Source of the DNA: Limivivens faecihominis
GTDB taxonomy: Bacteria; Bacillota; Clostridia; Lachnospirales; Lachnospiraceae
Reading direction: 5' to 3'
NCBI RefSeq assembly: GCF_020686945.1
Contig: NZ_JAJEPR010000008.1
Location: forward strand, 62,001-126,000
Length of the DNA stretch: 64,000 nucleotides
Positions 1-9,227 of this stretch are shown piece after piece (within the stretch, counting starts at the first letter, position 1; each line of letters begins with the position of its first letter). The translations under genes were made by a program, and so were the position numbers. The notes under the pieces were generated by a model. It saw nothing but the letters and a program-made list of their open reading frames with translations, made no database searches and was not told the origin of the DNA.

Positions 1-848
1 CAACAGCAGCAAACAAAGGTTATCTGACAGCAGCCACCGATCTGGATGTGGAATACACCGGACCGACCTATCATTTCGACAGCAATATCTATGCGAACCG
101 CGTCTTCGACAGCCACGGCGTAGCAGACCCGAATGAGGAGATCCATTTTGGCCCGAACATCAAGGACTGGCCGAAAATGTCCGCTCTTCCGGAAAATATG
201 ATCCTGAAAGTGGTATCTGAGATCCACGATCCGGTAACGACCACCGATGAGCTGATCCCCTCCGGAGAGACTTCTTCCTATCGTTCCAACCCGCTGGGCC
301 TGGCAGAGTTCACTCTCTCCAGAAAAGATCCGGCTTATGTTGGCCGGGCAAAAGAGGTACAGGCCGCACAGAAGGCCATCGAGGCAGGAAACTGTCCGGG
401 CGAAGCTCTTCCGGAGCTCAAACCGGTATTCAAGGCCATCCATGAGAAATATCCGGATGTAGATAAGACAAACGTGGGCGTTGGTTCCACCATTTTCGCC
501 GTAAAACCCGGCGACGGTTCCGCCAGAGAGCAGGCGGCTTCCTGCCAGAAGGTTCTGGGTGGCTGGGCAAACATCGCCAACGAGTACGCTACCAAACGTT
601 ACCGCTCCAACCTGATCAACTGGGGTATGCTTCCCTTCCTCATCGACGAGGGCGAGCTTCCTTTCAAGAACGGCGATTACCTCTTCCTTCCGGGCATCCG
701 CGAAGCCATCGAGAACAAAGCCGGCGAGTTCACCTGCTACGTTGCAGACGACGGCCTGAAAGAGATCACCCTGAAAATGGACGAGCTCACCGATGACGAG
801 CGCGAGATCATCCTCAAAGGCTGCCTGATCAATTACAACAGAAAATAA
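1..848 (+). CDS. Aconitase-family hydratase, C-terminal part (5' cut by window edge)
   Basis: Only the C-terminal ~280 residues are in the window; the frame is open from the left edge (first whole codon at 3), so the GTG at 48 is not the start. The sequence has the shape of an aconitase swivel domain, with a conserved segment RSNLINWGMLPF about 70 residues from the end and a SGETSSYRSNPLGLAEF stretch typical of the clostridial/YbhJ-like aconitate hydratase branch. Family members dehydrate and rehydrate citrate/isocitrate or related hydroxy acids on a 4Fe-4S cluster held by cysteines in the missing N-terminal part. It is followed by a strong terminator, so it closes its own transcription unit. 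The exact substrate is uncertain. Confidence 0.8.
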   Translation, partial: TAANKGYLTAATDLDVEYTGPTYHFDSNIYANRVFDSHGVADPNEEIHFGPNIKDWPKMSALPENMILKVVSEIHDPVTTTDELIPSGETSSYRSNPLGLAEFTLSRKDPAYVGRAKEVQAAQKAIEAGNCPGEALPELKPVFKAIHEKYPDVDKTNVGVGSTIFAVKPGDGSAREQAASCQKVLGGWANIANEYATKRYRSNLINWGMLPFLIDEGELPFKNGDYLFLPGIREAIENKAGEFTCYVADDGLKEITLKMDELTDDEREIILKGCLINYNRK

Positions 849-866
849 GAGAAAATGAGAAATTGT

Positions 867-906
867 CCCCCGGCATGAGAGAGGTTCATGGCCGGGGGCT
901 TTTTTG
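867..906 (+). terminator. Rho-independent terminator after the hydratase gene
   Basis: A G+C-rich stem (CCCCCGGCATGA pairing with TCATGGCCGGGGG) is followed by a run of T. It lies 20 bases past the hydratase stop codon. The rest of the gap up to 1055 is A+T-rich and presumably holds the promoter of the ABC cluster, but I see no convincing -35/-10 pair. Confidence 0.9.
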
Positions 907-1055
907 TGTCCCGCGTTCACACAATTTTCAAAAAGTTATCAAAAAAAAATCACAATCTTTCCCCCAAATGAACACAAAGTTTTCTTATTTTAGAATATAT
1001 TTGTGCTGGAGTCCGGCGCACGAGCACTGGACAGGCAAAAAAAGGAGGAAGAACC

Positions 1056-2111
1056 GTGATAGAAGTTAAGAATCTGACGAAAAGGTATGGAGATCATACA
1101 GCGGTAGACCATCTGAGCTTTCAGGTGGAAGAAGGTCAGATCTATGGTTTCCTGGGCCCCAACGGAGCAGGAAAATCTACAACCATGAATATGATCACCG
1201 GCTACATTGCATCCACAGAAGGAACGGTAGTGATCAACGGCCATGACATTTTGGAGGAGCCGGAGGAGGCAAAGAAAGACATCGGTTATCTGCCGGAGCA
1301 GCCGCCTCTTTACATGGATATGACAGTCATCGAGTACCTGAGACTGGCAGCTGAGCTGAAAAAGGTACCGAAAAAAGACAGGGAGAACATGATCGCCGAC
1401 ATCATGGATACCGTTCAGCTGACCCATATGAAAGACCGTCTGATCAAGAACCTGTCAAAAGGTTATAAACAGAGAACCGGTCTGGCCCAGGCATTGATGG
1501 GATATCCGGAGGTTATCATTCTGGATGAGCCGACGGTGGGCCTGGACCCGAAACAGATCATAGAGATCCGTGACCTGATCAAGAGCCTGAGCAAAAAACA
1601 TACGGTTATTTTAAGTTCCCATATTCTTTCTGAGGTAAGTGCTGTCTGCGATTACGTCATGATCATTTCCCATGGTCATCTGGTAGCCAGCGATACCCCG
1701 GAGAACCTGGCAAAACTGATGGAGGGTGAAAATACTCTGGAGCTCACCATCAAGGGCAGCCGGACTGAGGTTGAGGGAATGCTGAATGCCATTCCGGAGA
1801 TTGCCGAGAAGAACTTCACCTCCAACGAAAACGGCCTGGTTCAGGTCAATGTGAAAACCGAAGGAAACGAGGACATCCGGGAAAAGATTTTCTACGCCTG
1901 CGCGGAGAACCAGTGCCCAATCCTTCGTATGGAGAACACCCATGTTTCTCTGGAGGATATCTTCCTTGAGCTGACTTCCCAGGATAACGCGGCAGCGAAT
2001 AATACCGGAGCTTCCAGCGACGCAGAGGCCATTCAGAGCCTGATGGACGACGACGCTTCCGAAGAACCGGAAACACAGGAAGAAGATAACAGGGAGGGTG
2101 GTCAAGAATGA
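1056..2111 (+). CDS. ABC transporter ATP-binding protein (GldA-like)
   Basis: This is the nucleotide-binding subunit of an ABC-2 type exporter. Visible motifs are Walker A GPNGAGKST at about residue 34, the ABC signature LSKGYKQRTGLAQAL near 130-145, Walker B VIILDEPTVGLDP, and the switch histidine in LSSHILSEV. After the ATPase core there is a ~110-residue C-terminal domain and an acidic tail rich in Asp/Glu (DDDASEEPETQEEDN). The start is a GTG with AAAGGAGG eight bases upstream. The stop overlaps the permease start by four bases (ATGA), so the two are translationally coupled. The neighbours match the gldA-gldF-gldG arrangement of Bacteroidetes, which in Firmicutes has no established function. 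Confidence 0.9.
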   Translation: MIEVKNLTKRYGDHTAVDHLSFQVEEGQIYGFLGPNGAGKSTTMNMITGYIASTEGTVVINGHDILEEPEEAKKDIGYLPEQPPLYMDMTVIEYLRLAAELKKVPKKDRENMIADIMDTVQLTHMKDRLIKNLSKGYKQRTGLAQALMGYPEVIILDEPTVGLDPKQIIEIRDLIKSLSKKHTVILSSHILSEVSAVCDYVMIISHGHLVASDTPENLAKLMEGENTLELTIKGSRTEVEGMLNAIPEIAEKNFTSNENGLVQVNVKTEGNEDIREKIFYACAENQCPILRMENTHVSLEDIFLELTSQDNAAANNTGASSDAEAIQSLMDDDASEEPETQEEDNREGGQE

Positions 2112-2971
2112 GTACCATTTGTAAAAAAGAGATCCGGGCATATCTGACTTCCATGTCCGGCTATGTATTTATCGCATTTATGCTTCTGGTGACAGGCATT
2201 TATTTCACCGCGTATCATATGAATATGGCTTATCCCATTTTCGGTTATACGCTTTCCGCAGTAAACTTTATTTTCCTGATCGTGACACCGATCCTGACCA
2301 TGAGAGCTCTGGCAGAAGAGCAGCGTCAGAAAACAGACCAGCTGCTTCTGACTTCTCCACTGTCTGTGACTGACATCGTGGTTGGAAAATTCTTCGGAAT
2401 GGTTGCCATTTTCGCTATTCCGGTATTGATTATCTGCCTGTATCCGCTGATCATGAGAGCTTACGGTGAGGTTTCCATGCCGATGTCCTACACGGCAATC
2501 CTGGGATTTTTCCTCCTGGGCTGCTCTAACATCGCCATCGGTCTTTTCCTGTCTTCCCTGACAGAGAGCCCGGTCATTGCAGCAGTTATCACCTTCGGCG
2601 CTCTGTTTATCTGCTACATGATGAACAGCCTGACCAGCATTTTAAGCCAGACTGCAGCTACCTCTTTCATGATTATCGCGGTACTGATCCTTGGTGTGGC
2701 AGTTGTCATTTATTCTGTTGTAAAAAATACCTTTCTGGCTGTGATTATCGGCATCGTTGGTGAGGGAGTTCTGGCAGCGATTTATTTCCTGAAATCCACA
2801 CTTCTGGAAGGTGCGATACAGAAAATTTTAAGTGTTTTTGACCTGAGCAGCCATTTTGATGATTTTACAAACGGAATTCTGGATGTTTCCAACGTGGTTT
2901 ATTATCTCACGGTCATTGGCCTGTTCCTGTTTTTCACGGTGCAGTCCATCCAGAAGAGAAGATGGAGCTAA
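2108..2971 (+). CDS. ABC-2 type permease subunit (GldF-like)
   Basis: A 287-residue integral membrane protein with about six hydrophobic helices, starting with a short cytoplasmic segment (MSTICKKEIRAYLTS) and the first helix at roughly 17-37. The motif TMRALAEEQRQKTDQLLLTSPLS after the second helix is typical of ABC-2 membrane subunits that pair with GldA-like ATPases. It overlaps the ATPase gene by four bases and is followed 16 bases later by the GldG-like gene, so all are made from one transcript. It should form the membrane channel of the exporter; the substrate is not evident from sequence. Confidence 0.88.
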   Translation: MSTICKKEIRAYLTSMSGYVFIAFMLLVTGIYFTAYHMNMAYPIFGYTLSAVNFIFLIVTPILTMRALAEEQRQKTDQLLLTSPLSVTDIVVGKFFGMVAIFAIPVLIICLYPLIMRAYGEVSMPMSYTAILGFFLLGCSNIAIGLFLSSLTESPVIAAVITFGALFICYMMNSLTSILSQTAATSFMIIAVLILGVAVVIYSVVKNTFLAVIIGIVGEGVLAAIYFLKSTLLEGAIQKILSVFDLSSHFDDFTNGILDVSNVVYYLTVIGLFLFFTVQSIQKRRWS

Positions 2972-2987
2972 AGGGAGGAGACAGATC

Positions 2988-4442
2988 ATGAAAAAGCCAA
3001 GTATCAAAAAGCCCAATATAAAAAATATCCTGCCGAAATGGAGTAGCAAAAACATCCGCAAAGGTTCCTACAGCCTGGGAATCAGCGTGGTTGTACTGGC
3101 CATCGCAGTGGTATTTAACCTGGTAGTCGGAAAACTTCCGTCCCAGTACAGAAACGTAGATTTAAGCCAGACAAAGCTTTCCACCATCGGCGACACCACA
3201 AAAGAGCTGGTGAGCAACCTGGATCAGGATGTGACGATTTATCAGATCGCTGAGAGCGGAAGTGAAAACGAGACGATTCAGAAACTTCTGGAGCGTTACG
3301 AGGGTCTTTCCTCCCATGTAAAAGTGGAGACTATGGACCCGGTACTTCACCCGAACTTTGTATCTGAATATACCGATGACGATCTGGCAAGCAATTCCCT
3401 GATCGTTGTAGGCGAGAACCGCAGCAAGGTCATTCCCTATGCGGATATGTTTGAGTCCACGATCAATTATCAGACTTATCAGTATGAGACCACAGGCTTC
3501 GACGGCGAGGGTCAGGTTACAAGCGCCATTTCCTATGTAACAACAGACTCACTGCCGGTTATGTATACAATCACCGGTCACGAAGAGGCAACAATGACCG
3601 ATGATATGAAATCTGCCATTGAGAAAGAGAACATCGAGATGAAGGATCTGAACCTCCTCACCGAGGAGAGCGTTCCCGACGATGCAGACAGCGTCATGCT
3701 TTTCTCCCCGCAGAATGACCTCAGTGAAGAGGAAGCAGACAAACTGATCACCTACATGGAAAATGGCGGCAAAGCCATTATTATCACCAGCTACAGCGAC
3801 AAAGAGATGCCGAATCTTCAGAAGGTTCTGAATAACTACGGCATCGGCACCATGGCAGGCGTTGTCCTGGAGGCAGACGGCCAGCATTACATTTCCGGAA
3901 ACCCGACCTATCTGGTTCCGAATATCGGAAGCGCCGACGCTTTGGGAGAGCTGGCAAAATCAAACTCCTACGTTCTGATGCCGGTGGCTCAGGCCGTGGA
4001 GAAGCTTGAGGACAGGAGAGATACCGTCACCATCGAGAGTCTTCTTACCACCTCTGATTCTGCTTATGTAAAGACCAATATAAATGGCACTCTGGAAAAA
4101 GAGGACGGCGACGCAGAGGGACCTTTCGATGTGGGCGTTGCAGTTACCGAGTCCGTGGATAACGGAGAGACCAAGCTTGTTTATCTGACCAGCGCAAACC
4201 TGTTCAGCCAGCAGGTAGATGCCATGGTTTCCGGAAACAACGTGAAACTTCTGGCCAATTCCGTAAGCTGGATGTGCGATCAGGAACAGAGCGTTTCTAT
4301 CCCGAGCAAGAGCACACAGATTTCTTATCTGACTGTGACAGCAGCATCTGCCCGGATGTGGGGTATGGTAACAATCGGACTTCTGCCGGTTCTCTGCCTG
4401 GTTATCGGAGGCGGCATCTGGTTTAAGAGGAGAAAGAGATAA
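2988..4442 (+). CDS. GldG-like ABC auxiliary protein
   Basis: A 484-residue protein with one transmembrane helix near the N-terminus (about 28-50), a large extracytoplasmic domain and a second helix at the C-terminus followed by KRRKR. This is the architecture of the GldG/ABC_transp_aux family, whose outer domain is thought to act with the ABC-2 permease. I place the start at ATG 2988 behind AAGGGAGGAG; the frame is open further upstream into the permease gene but without a ribosome-binding site. The stop codon overlaps the start of the DUF4340 gene (TAATG). Partner and cargo are unknown. Confidence 0.82.
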   Translation: MKKPSIKKPNIKNILPKWSSKNIRKGSYSLGISVVVLAIAVVFNLVVGKLPSQYRNVDLSQTKLSTIGDTTKELVSNLDQDVTIYQIAESGSENETIQKLLERYEGLSSHVKVETMDPVLHPNFVSEYTDDDLASNSLIVVGENRSKVIPYADMFESTINYQTYQYETTGFDGEGQVTSAISYVTTDSLPVMYTITGHEEATMTDDMKSAIEKENIEMKDLNLLTEESVPDDADSVMLFSPQNDLSEEEADKLITYMENGGKAIIITSYSDKEMPNLQKVLNNYGIGTMAGVVLEADGQHYISGNPTYLVPNIGSADALGELAKSNSYVLMPVAQAVEKLEDRRDTVTIESLLTTSDSAYVKTNINGTLEKEDGDAEGPFDVGVAVTESVDNGETKLVYLTSANLFSQQVDAMVSGNNVKLLANSVSWMCDQEQSVSIPSKSTQISYLTVTAASARMWGMVTIGLLPVLCLVIGGGIWFKRRKR

Positions 4443-6259
4443 TGACAGCGAAAAAAAAGAAAAAAGGAAAGGGACTGCTTTTTGCAGTCCTGATCCTGAT
4501 CGTTCTTCTGGTTCTTTATTTTGTGATCGATCTTCAGCAGAAGAAATCAGATCAGGAAGCAGAGACGGAGGAGACCGAGGAAAGTTCTCTGCCGGTATCT
4601 GTTACGGAGGATGAGATCTCCAAGGTTACTGTAAAAAACGGCGACGTAACCATGACCTATGTGAAAAACGACGATACCTGGACTTACGAGGAGGACCCGG
4701 ATTTCCCGCTGGATGAGAGTGCGGTCAATACGAAAATGAATTGTCTGACTACCCTTACCGTTGACCGGGTACTGGAAAGCCCGGAGGATCTTTCTGAGTA
4801 TGGTCTGGATAAGCCGCAGCAGGAAGTGACGGTTCTGAAAACAGACGGAACCACATTTACTCTTTACATCGGTAATCAGAACAGCAGTAACAATGATTTT
4901 TATGTAAAAGTAGACGACGGCGCAGATGTTTACACCATGCCGAGCAGCAGCGTCAACGCTTTTAACATGCAGCCCTATGATGTGGCAAAAGCAGATTCCT
5001 TCCCGACCCTTGAGTCCACCAATATCCGTGACATTAAGGTGGAAAAAGAGGACGGCACCGTAGAGTTCAGCTCCGATGAGAGCGGAACCAGCTGGAGCGT
5101 GAAAGATCAGGACGGCAATGAAGAGACCGCCGGAGCTACAGCAGCCAGTGACCTTACCAATGCGGTATCCAGCCTGACTTACAAAAAATTCATCGACTAC
5201 AAAGGTGACGATCTGGCCCAGTATGGCCTGGATAAACCGACGGAGACCGTTACGATTGTGACTGAGGAGACAGAGGCAGAGACCGAAGAGGAAACTGAGG
5301 CTGAGACCGCGGAAGTGGCAGAGGCTGCTACCGAGACGGAAATGGTATCTGAGAGCGAGAGCACATCTGAGACAGAGACTGGTTCTGAAGAGACCACGAC
5401 GGAGGCTGTATCTGAGACAGCTACTGAGGAAGCAACGACGGAGGCCGTATCAGAGAAAGAGACTACTGAGGCAGCCACCGAGACTGAATCCGAAACTGAA
5501 ACCGAGACCGAGGAGCCGAAGACCATCGAAGTGACCACCACTCTTCTCATCGGAAACACCAACGACGACGGCGACTACTATGTGAAACTGGCAGACAACA
5601 ACGGCGTTTACACGATGTCCGAATCCACCCTGGATAAACTCCTGAATGTGGACGTTCTGGATTATGTGAGCATGTATCTGAACGATGTGCCCATGACCAA
5701 CATGAAAAGCCTGGAAGTCACCTACCAGGGCGAGACCAAGACTCTCACTGTGGAAAGTGAAGAGGCTCCGGTAGAGACAGAAGCTTCCACAGAGGAAGAA
5801 ACCGAAGCTGACACCATCAAGATCAGCGCAGGTGCTCTGGATGATGCAGAGACCGAGAGGGAGAGCGAAAGCGAGGCGGAAACCGAAACTGAGACGGAGA
5901 GCGAGCAGCAGATGCGGACCGTTTACCATTATCTGGTAGACGGCGAGGAAGTGGATTCCACCCCGTTCCGCCTGTTCTACAATAACCTCATCGGCCTGCA
6001 GGCCCAGAAACGTACCAGCGAGGCACCGGAAGTCAGCGGTGATCCGAACTTCAAACTGGTATTCACCAAAGTTGACGGCACCAAACTGACCACCGAGTTC
6101 TATCTGGCAGACGACGGACTCTACGACGTCCTCTCCGACCAGAATCTCCCGGCCCGGATCAGCAAAATGGATGTCCAGAAGATCATCAGCTACTACGAAG
6201 ACATGATCAACCCGGAAACCGAGACAGAAAGTGAAACGGAGACAGCTTCCGAAGAATAA
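4442..6259 (+). CDS. DUF4340 domain membrane-anchored protein with Glu/Thr-rich segments
   Basis: A 605-residue protein with an N-terminal anchor helix (about 10-27) after a very basic start (MTAKKKKKGK). The rest is predicted outside the membrane. DUF4340-type repeats are visible twice, each with the pattern YGLDKP followed by a beta-rich LLIGNxNxxGDYYVK segment. Two low-complexity stretches made almost only of Glu, Thr, Ser, Ala and Val interrupt it, at about residues 266-362 and 443-490. DUF4340 proteins are regularly found downstream of gldG-like genes, so this is probably the last component of the same exporter. The low-complexity inserts look like flexible linkers added to the core fold. 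Function is otherwise unknown. Confidence 0.8.
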   Translation: MTAKKKKKGKGLLFAVLILIVLLVLYFVIDLQQKKSDQEAETEETEESSLPVSVTEDEISKVTVKNGDVTMTYVKNDDTWTYEEDPDFPLDESAVNTKMNCLTTLTVDRVLESPEDLSEYGLDKPQQEVTVLKTDGTTFTLYIGNQNSSNNDFYVKVDDGADVYTMPSSSVNAFNMQPYDVAKADSFPTLESTNIRDIKVEKEDGTVEFSSDESGTSWSVKDQDGNEETAGATAASDLTNAVSSLTYKKFIDYKGDDLAQYGLDKPTETVTIVTEETEAETEEETEAETAEVAEAATETEMVSESESTSETETGSEETTTEAVSETATEEATTEAVSEKETTEAATETESETETETEEPKTIEVTTTLLIGNTNDDGDYYVKLADNNGVYTMSESTLDKLLNVDVLDYVSMYLNDVPMTNMKSLEVTYQGETKTLTVESEEAPVETEASTEEETEADTIKISAGALDDAETERESESEAETETETESEQQMRTVYHYLVDGEEVDSTPFRLFYNNLIGLQAQKRTSEAPEVSGDPNFKLVFTKVDGTKLTTEFYLADDGLYDVLSDQNLPARISKMDVQKIISYYEDMINPETETESETETASEE

Positions 6260-6271
6260 AGAAAACAAAGA

Positions 6272-6312
6272 AGACCCGATAAGCGAGCAAATTCCTTATC
6301 GGGTCTTTTTTA
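6272..6312 (+). terminator. Terminator between convergent DUF4340 and GH2 genes
   Basis: AGACCCGATAAG pairs with CTTATCGGGTCT and is followed by TTTTT on the plus strand. The minus side is T-rich too, so it may serve the GH2 gene as well. Confidence 0.88.
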
Positions 6313-6340
6313 ATGAAAATTTTTTGTTCGCGGGAAGGCC

Positions 6341-8125
6341 TTACAATTTCCTCTCCACCTTACAAACCTTCCGGTCATATGTATACAAACCATTCGTCTC
6401 TTCCTCCACGTCGGACAATTGTGTATACACGGCTCCTGCGAGGCCTTTATCCTGGAGTTCCTGGATCTTTTTCTGGAGGGCCTGCCAGGCGGCGGTAAAT
6501 TCCGCGGTGTCCTTGTAGGTGTGATAGCCGAAGAATTTTGTGGAGTAGAGATGGCCGTCCACGGGGCAGGAGTAGCCGCCGTATTCCGAGAGGATGAAGG
6601 GGCGCTGCTCTGTCCGCACCCGCAGGGGCCGGAAATAGTTATGTACGCTTTTCACATCGCCGCCGCCCTGGTCGAACCAGCCGCTGGCATGATCCACGAG
6701 GCGGCCGGGGTCTGCGAGGTGGATTTTTTCCGTCAGGCGCAGGGAATCGAATTGGCCCCAACCCTCGTTGAAAAGCACCCAGAGACCGATGCAGGGAACG
6801 TTGTAGAGGTGATCGATGAGATTCATGGCCTCCTGCTCCCATTTCCGGCGGGTCTTCTTGGAAGTCCGGGAAAAGAACCAGTAGAGGTTATCACGAATCC
6901 GGGTAGTCACAGGCGGAAAAAGATTCGGCAGGTAGCAGACCAGAGGAAGGAACGGTTTTCCGCCGCCGTTGACCATGTCCTGCCAGACCACCATTCCCAG
7001 GCGATCGCAGTGATAGTACCAGCGTAGGGGCTCCACCTTCACATGTTTCCGGATCATATTGAAACCCAGGTCCTTCATGGAGCGGATATCGAAGATCATG
7101 GCCTCATCGCTGGGAGCTGTATAGAGGCTCTCAGGCCAGTAGCCCTGGTCCAGAACCCCGTTGAAAAAGTAGGGCTGATTGTTGAGAAAAAGCTTCGGCT
7201 GCTGTTTCTCGTCCAGTCCCAGGGAAAATTTCCGCATGGCGAAATAGCTGTGGACCGTGTCGGTTTCGGTGATGATCTGCACTTCATAAAGGAAGGGATC
7301 CTCCGGACTCCAGGGGCGGAAATCCGGCAGAGGAATATCCCGGACAAATTTGCTTTGACCAGTGGGAAAGTCCTCTTTTTCCACATAATGGCAGTAGGAG
7401 TCCCGGTTCCAGAGCATGCGGATCTCCATGTTCTGGGGCTGGGTCAGCGTGATCTCCAGCCGGACCGAACTCTCATCGTAAAGGGGCGTGATCTTTAAGC
7501 TCTCGATACGGTTTTCCGGCACCCATTCCATCCAGACTGTCTGCCAGATTCCGCTCTGGGCAGTGTAAAACATGCCGTGAGGCTTGAAGCTCTGCTTGCC
7601 CCGACTCTGGCTGCCGCTGTCCGAGTCATCCTGAACCCGCACCCAGAGCGTGTTGTTTCCCTCTTGAAGATAATCCGTCACATCGAAGGAAAAGGAGAGA
7701 TAGCCGTTTTCATTTTTTCCGAGAAGGTGGCCGTTCCACCAGACACTGCATCGCTGATCCACAGCTCCGAAATGGAGCAGAAGCCTCTGGTTTTCCGGGA
7801 CAGCGTTCAGATAGACGAAACGGAAATACCAGAGGTATTCCCCCGGCCGAAGCTGGCGGCTCACGCCGGAACGGAGACATTCCGGAGAAAAAGGCACAAG
7901 GATCTGTCCGTCCGGGCGCTCGGGCCGTTTGCTCTTCTTTGTAAACGTATAATCCCAGGGGCCATTAAGGCAGATCCAGTTTTCCCGGCGAAACTGCGGC
8001 CTGGGGTATTCCGGCAGGACACTGCCCGGGTCGATCTGCTGGCTCCAGATTGTCGTCATTCTGGAAACTGTGGTTTTTTCATGTTTCTGTGGTTTCAGTG
8101 CAGAAACGGCATCAAATAAACGCAT
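6341..8125 (-). CDS. Glycoside hydrolase family 2 protein
   Basis: A 594-residue GH2-type enzyme: sugar-binding jelly-roll domain (about residues 30-190, with FRRENWICLNGPWDY and the WWNG motif), immunoglobulin-like domain, then a TIM barrel. The presumed acid/base Glu lies in LFNEGWGQFD and the nucleophile Glu in FILSEYGGYS, as in beta-galactosidases, beta-glucuronidases and related hydrolases. There is no signal peptide, so it should act in the cytoplasm on imported oligosaccharides. The start at 8125 has GGAAGGTGAT upstream; an internal Met 22 codons later is less likely. It is the last gene of a minus-strand group with a mutarotase-like gene and an alpha-galactosidase, separated from them by 159 bases holding a long palindrome. 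The substrate cannot be read from sequence. Confidence 0.88.
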   Translation of the reverse strand: MRLFDAVSALKPQKHEKTTVSRMTTIWSQQIDPGSVLPEYPRPQFRRENWICLNGPWDYTFTKKSKRPERPDGQILVPFSPECLRSGVSRQLRPGEYLWYFRFVYLNAVPENQRLLLHFGAVDQRCSVWWNGHLLGKNENGYLSFSFDVTDYLQEGNNTLWVRVQDDSDSGSQSRGKQSFKPHGMFYTAQSGIWQTVWMEWVPENRIESLKITPLYDESSVRLEITLTQPQNMEIRMLWNRDSYCHYVEKEDFPTGQSKFVRDIPLPDFRPWSPEDPFLYEVQIITETDTVHSYFAMRKFSLGLDEKQQPKLFLNNQPYFFNGVLDQGYWPESLYTAPSDEAMIFDIRSMKDLGFNMIRKHVKVEPLRWYYHCDRLGMVVWQDMVNGGGKPFLPLVCYLPNLFPPVTTRIRDNLYWFFSRTSKKTRRKWEQEAMNLIDHLYNVPCIGLWVLFNEGWGQFDSLRLTEKIHLADPGRLVDHASGWFDQGGGDVKSVHNYFRPLRVRTEQRPFILSEYGGYSCPVDGHLYSTKFFGYHTYKDTAEFTAAWQALQKKIQELQDKGLAGAVYTQLSDVEEETNGLYTYDRKVCKVERKL

Positions 8126-8167
8126 GTCATCACCTTCCGTTGCCGGATTTCCCGGCTTATGCTGAAG

Positions 8168-8248
8168 CTAGTACAGTGAATATTAAGTAACCGCCATATT
8201 GACTTGTCTGATTTTTATATAGCAGATACTTAATTTTCACTGTACTAG
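8168..8248. repeat. 81-bp element with 22-bp inverted repeats
   Basis: Arms 8168-8189 and 8227-8248 are reverse complements at 21 of 22 positions and enclose 37 A+T-rich bases. The size suits a miniature inverted-repeat element or a long RNA hairpin. There is no T-run, so it is not an ordinary terminator. It separates the GH2 gene from the two genes upstream in the same direction. Confidence 0.75.
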
Positions 8249-8284
8249 TATAGCACAGGAAAGCGGAGAATGGGAAGGGAAAAC

Positions 8285-9226
8285 TTACTCTTCCGTGAGA
8301 GCGAGCTCCAGGGAAAAATGAAAAGGCTCCTCTTTTTTCAGAAAACAGAGGCTTCCGCTTTCGGCGGCTTTCGGGATGCTGTCGTAGTAGCCATTGGCGG
8401 GCTCCAGAGCGCAATTGTAGTCTCCGCGGAAACCGCCGGCAGTGATCCAGAGGCCGAGATAGGGTAGTTTTTCCGGATCATAGCGGAAGGTACAACGAAG
8501 GCCCTGAGAAGGGTAGCGGTAGCCGCAGAAGCCGTTTTTCACCTTCTGATCCACATAATATTTCACCATGGTCCGGGAACTCTTCGGCGGAACACGGGTG
8601 AAATCATAACGGGAATCCCCCAGGAAAAAATGCTCTCCTGCCGGCCCTAATTCCAGGGAGTCCAGCACATTTTCAAAGGACTGGACGTCGCTGCTGTAGA
8701 AAAATTCCATATCTTCCTCATAGCGAACCAGCCCGTGAAAGGCCCAGAGGCAGGGAAAAGGCGTTTCGCCGGTATTTCGGATCTCATATTCCAGCAGAAG
8801 TTTTTCGCCCGAGAGGGAGATGGTCTTCTGATAAAAATAAGGAAAGAGGGGACTCGTAAATGAGAGAATCACCCGGTTCGGCAAAGTCCTGTTTTTCATG
8901 GAACTGCTCCAGATTTCTCCGTGGTCCGGATAGGCGCTGTGAGGAACCTGCTCCGGCGGCAGAATGGCGGCCAGAGTTTCCGACTCGCAGGGATCGATAC
9001 TCGGAAAGGCATCATCCAGGCCGGAAGCATCATATCTGGAAAAATCGTCCCCCACATGAGGCAGGTGGTAAAAAGCTTCCTGATTCTGAGCAGCCAGCTC
9101 AAAATTTTTCTTTTTATGAAAAACGGAGGCCAGCTTTCCGCCAAGAGCCGGGAGAATAATCACCCGCAGCACGTCGTTTTCCAGGGAGAGGGCATCGAGG
9201 TTTTTCCAGAGGGTCTTGGTAATCAT
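8285..9226 (-). CDS. Aldose-1-epimerase-like (galactose mutarotase fold) protein
   Basis: A 313-residue protein with the beta-rich pattern of the galactose-mutarotase superfamily: N-terminal LRVIILPALGGKLASVFHK, a YPDHGEIW segment, and a late GLWITAGGF segment. Family members interconvert anomers of sugars or bind carbohydrate. Its ATG lies one base after the stop codon of the alpha-galactosidase gene, with AAAAGGAGG inside the end of that gene, so translation is coupled. Together they suggest processing of alpha-galactosides, with this protein epimerising the released or incoming sugar. Catalytic residues could not be assigned with confidence, and it could be a non-catalytic family member. 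Confidence 0.75.
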   Translation of the reverse strand: MITKTLWKNLDALSLENDVLRVIILPALGGKLASVFHKKKNFELAAQNQEAFYHLPHVGDDFSRYDASGLDDAFPSIDPCESETLAAILPPEQVPHSAYPDHGEIWSSSMKNRTLPNRVILSFTSPLFPYFYQKTISLSGEKLLLEYEIRNTGETPFPCLWAFHGLVRYEEDMEFFYSSDVQSFENVLDSLELGPAGEHFFLGDSRYDFTRVPPKSSRTMVKYYVDQKVKNGFCGYRYPSQGLRCTFRYDPEKLPYLGLWITAGGFRGDYNCALEPANGYYDSIPKAAESGSLCFLKKEEPFHFSLELALTEE

Positions 9227-9227
9227 T

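Noticed and set aside
5197..5562. Minus-strand Ser/Val-rich frame opposite the DUF4340 gene
   Set aside because: It is the complement of the Glu/Thr-rich low-complexity DNA and has no independent signal.
6419..7027. Long plus-strand open frames opposite the GH2 gene
   Set aside because: They are antisense shadows of a clear glycosidase; their translations show no domain and no ribosome-binding site.
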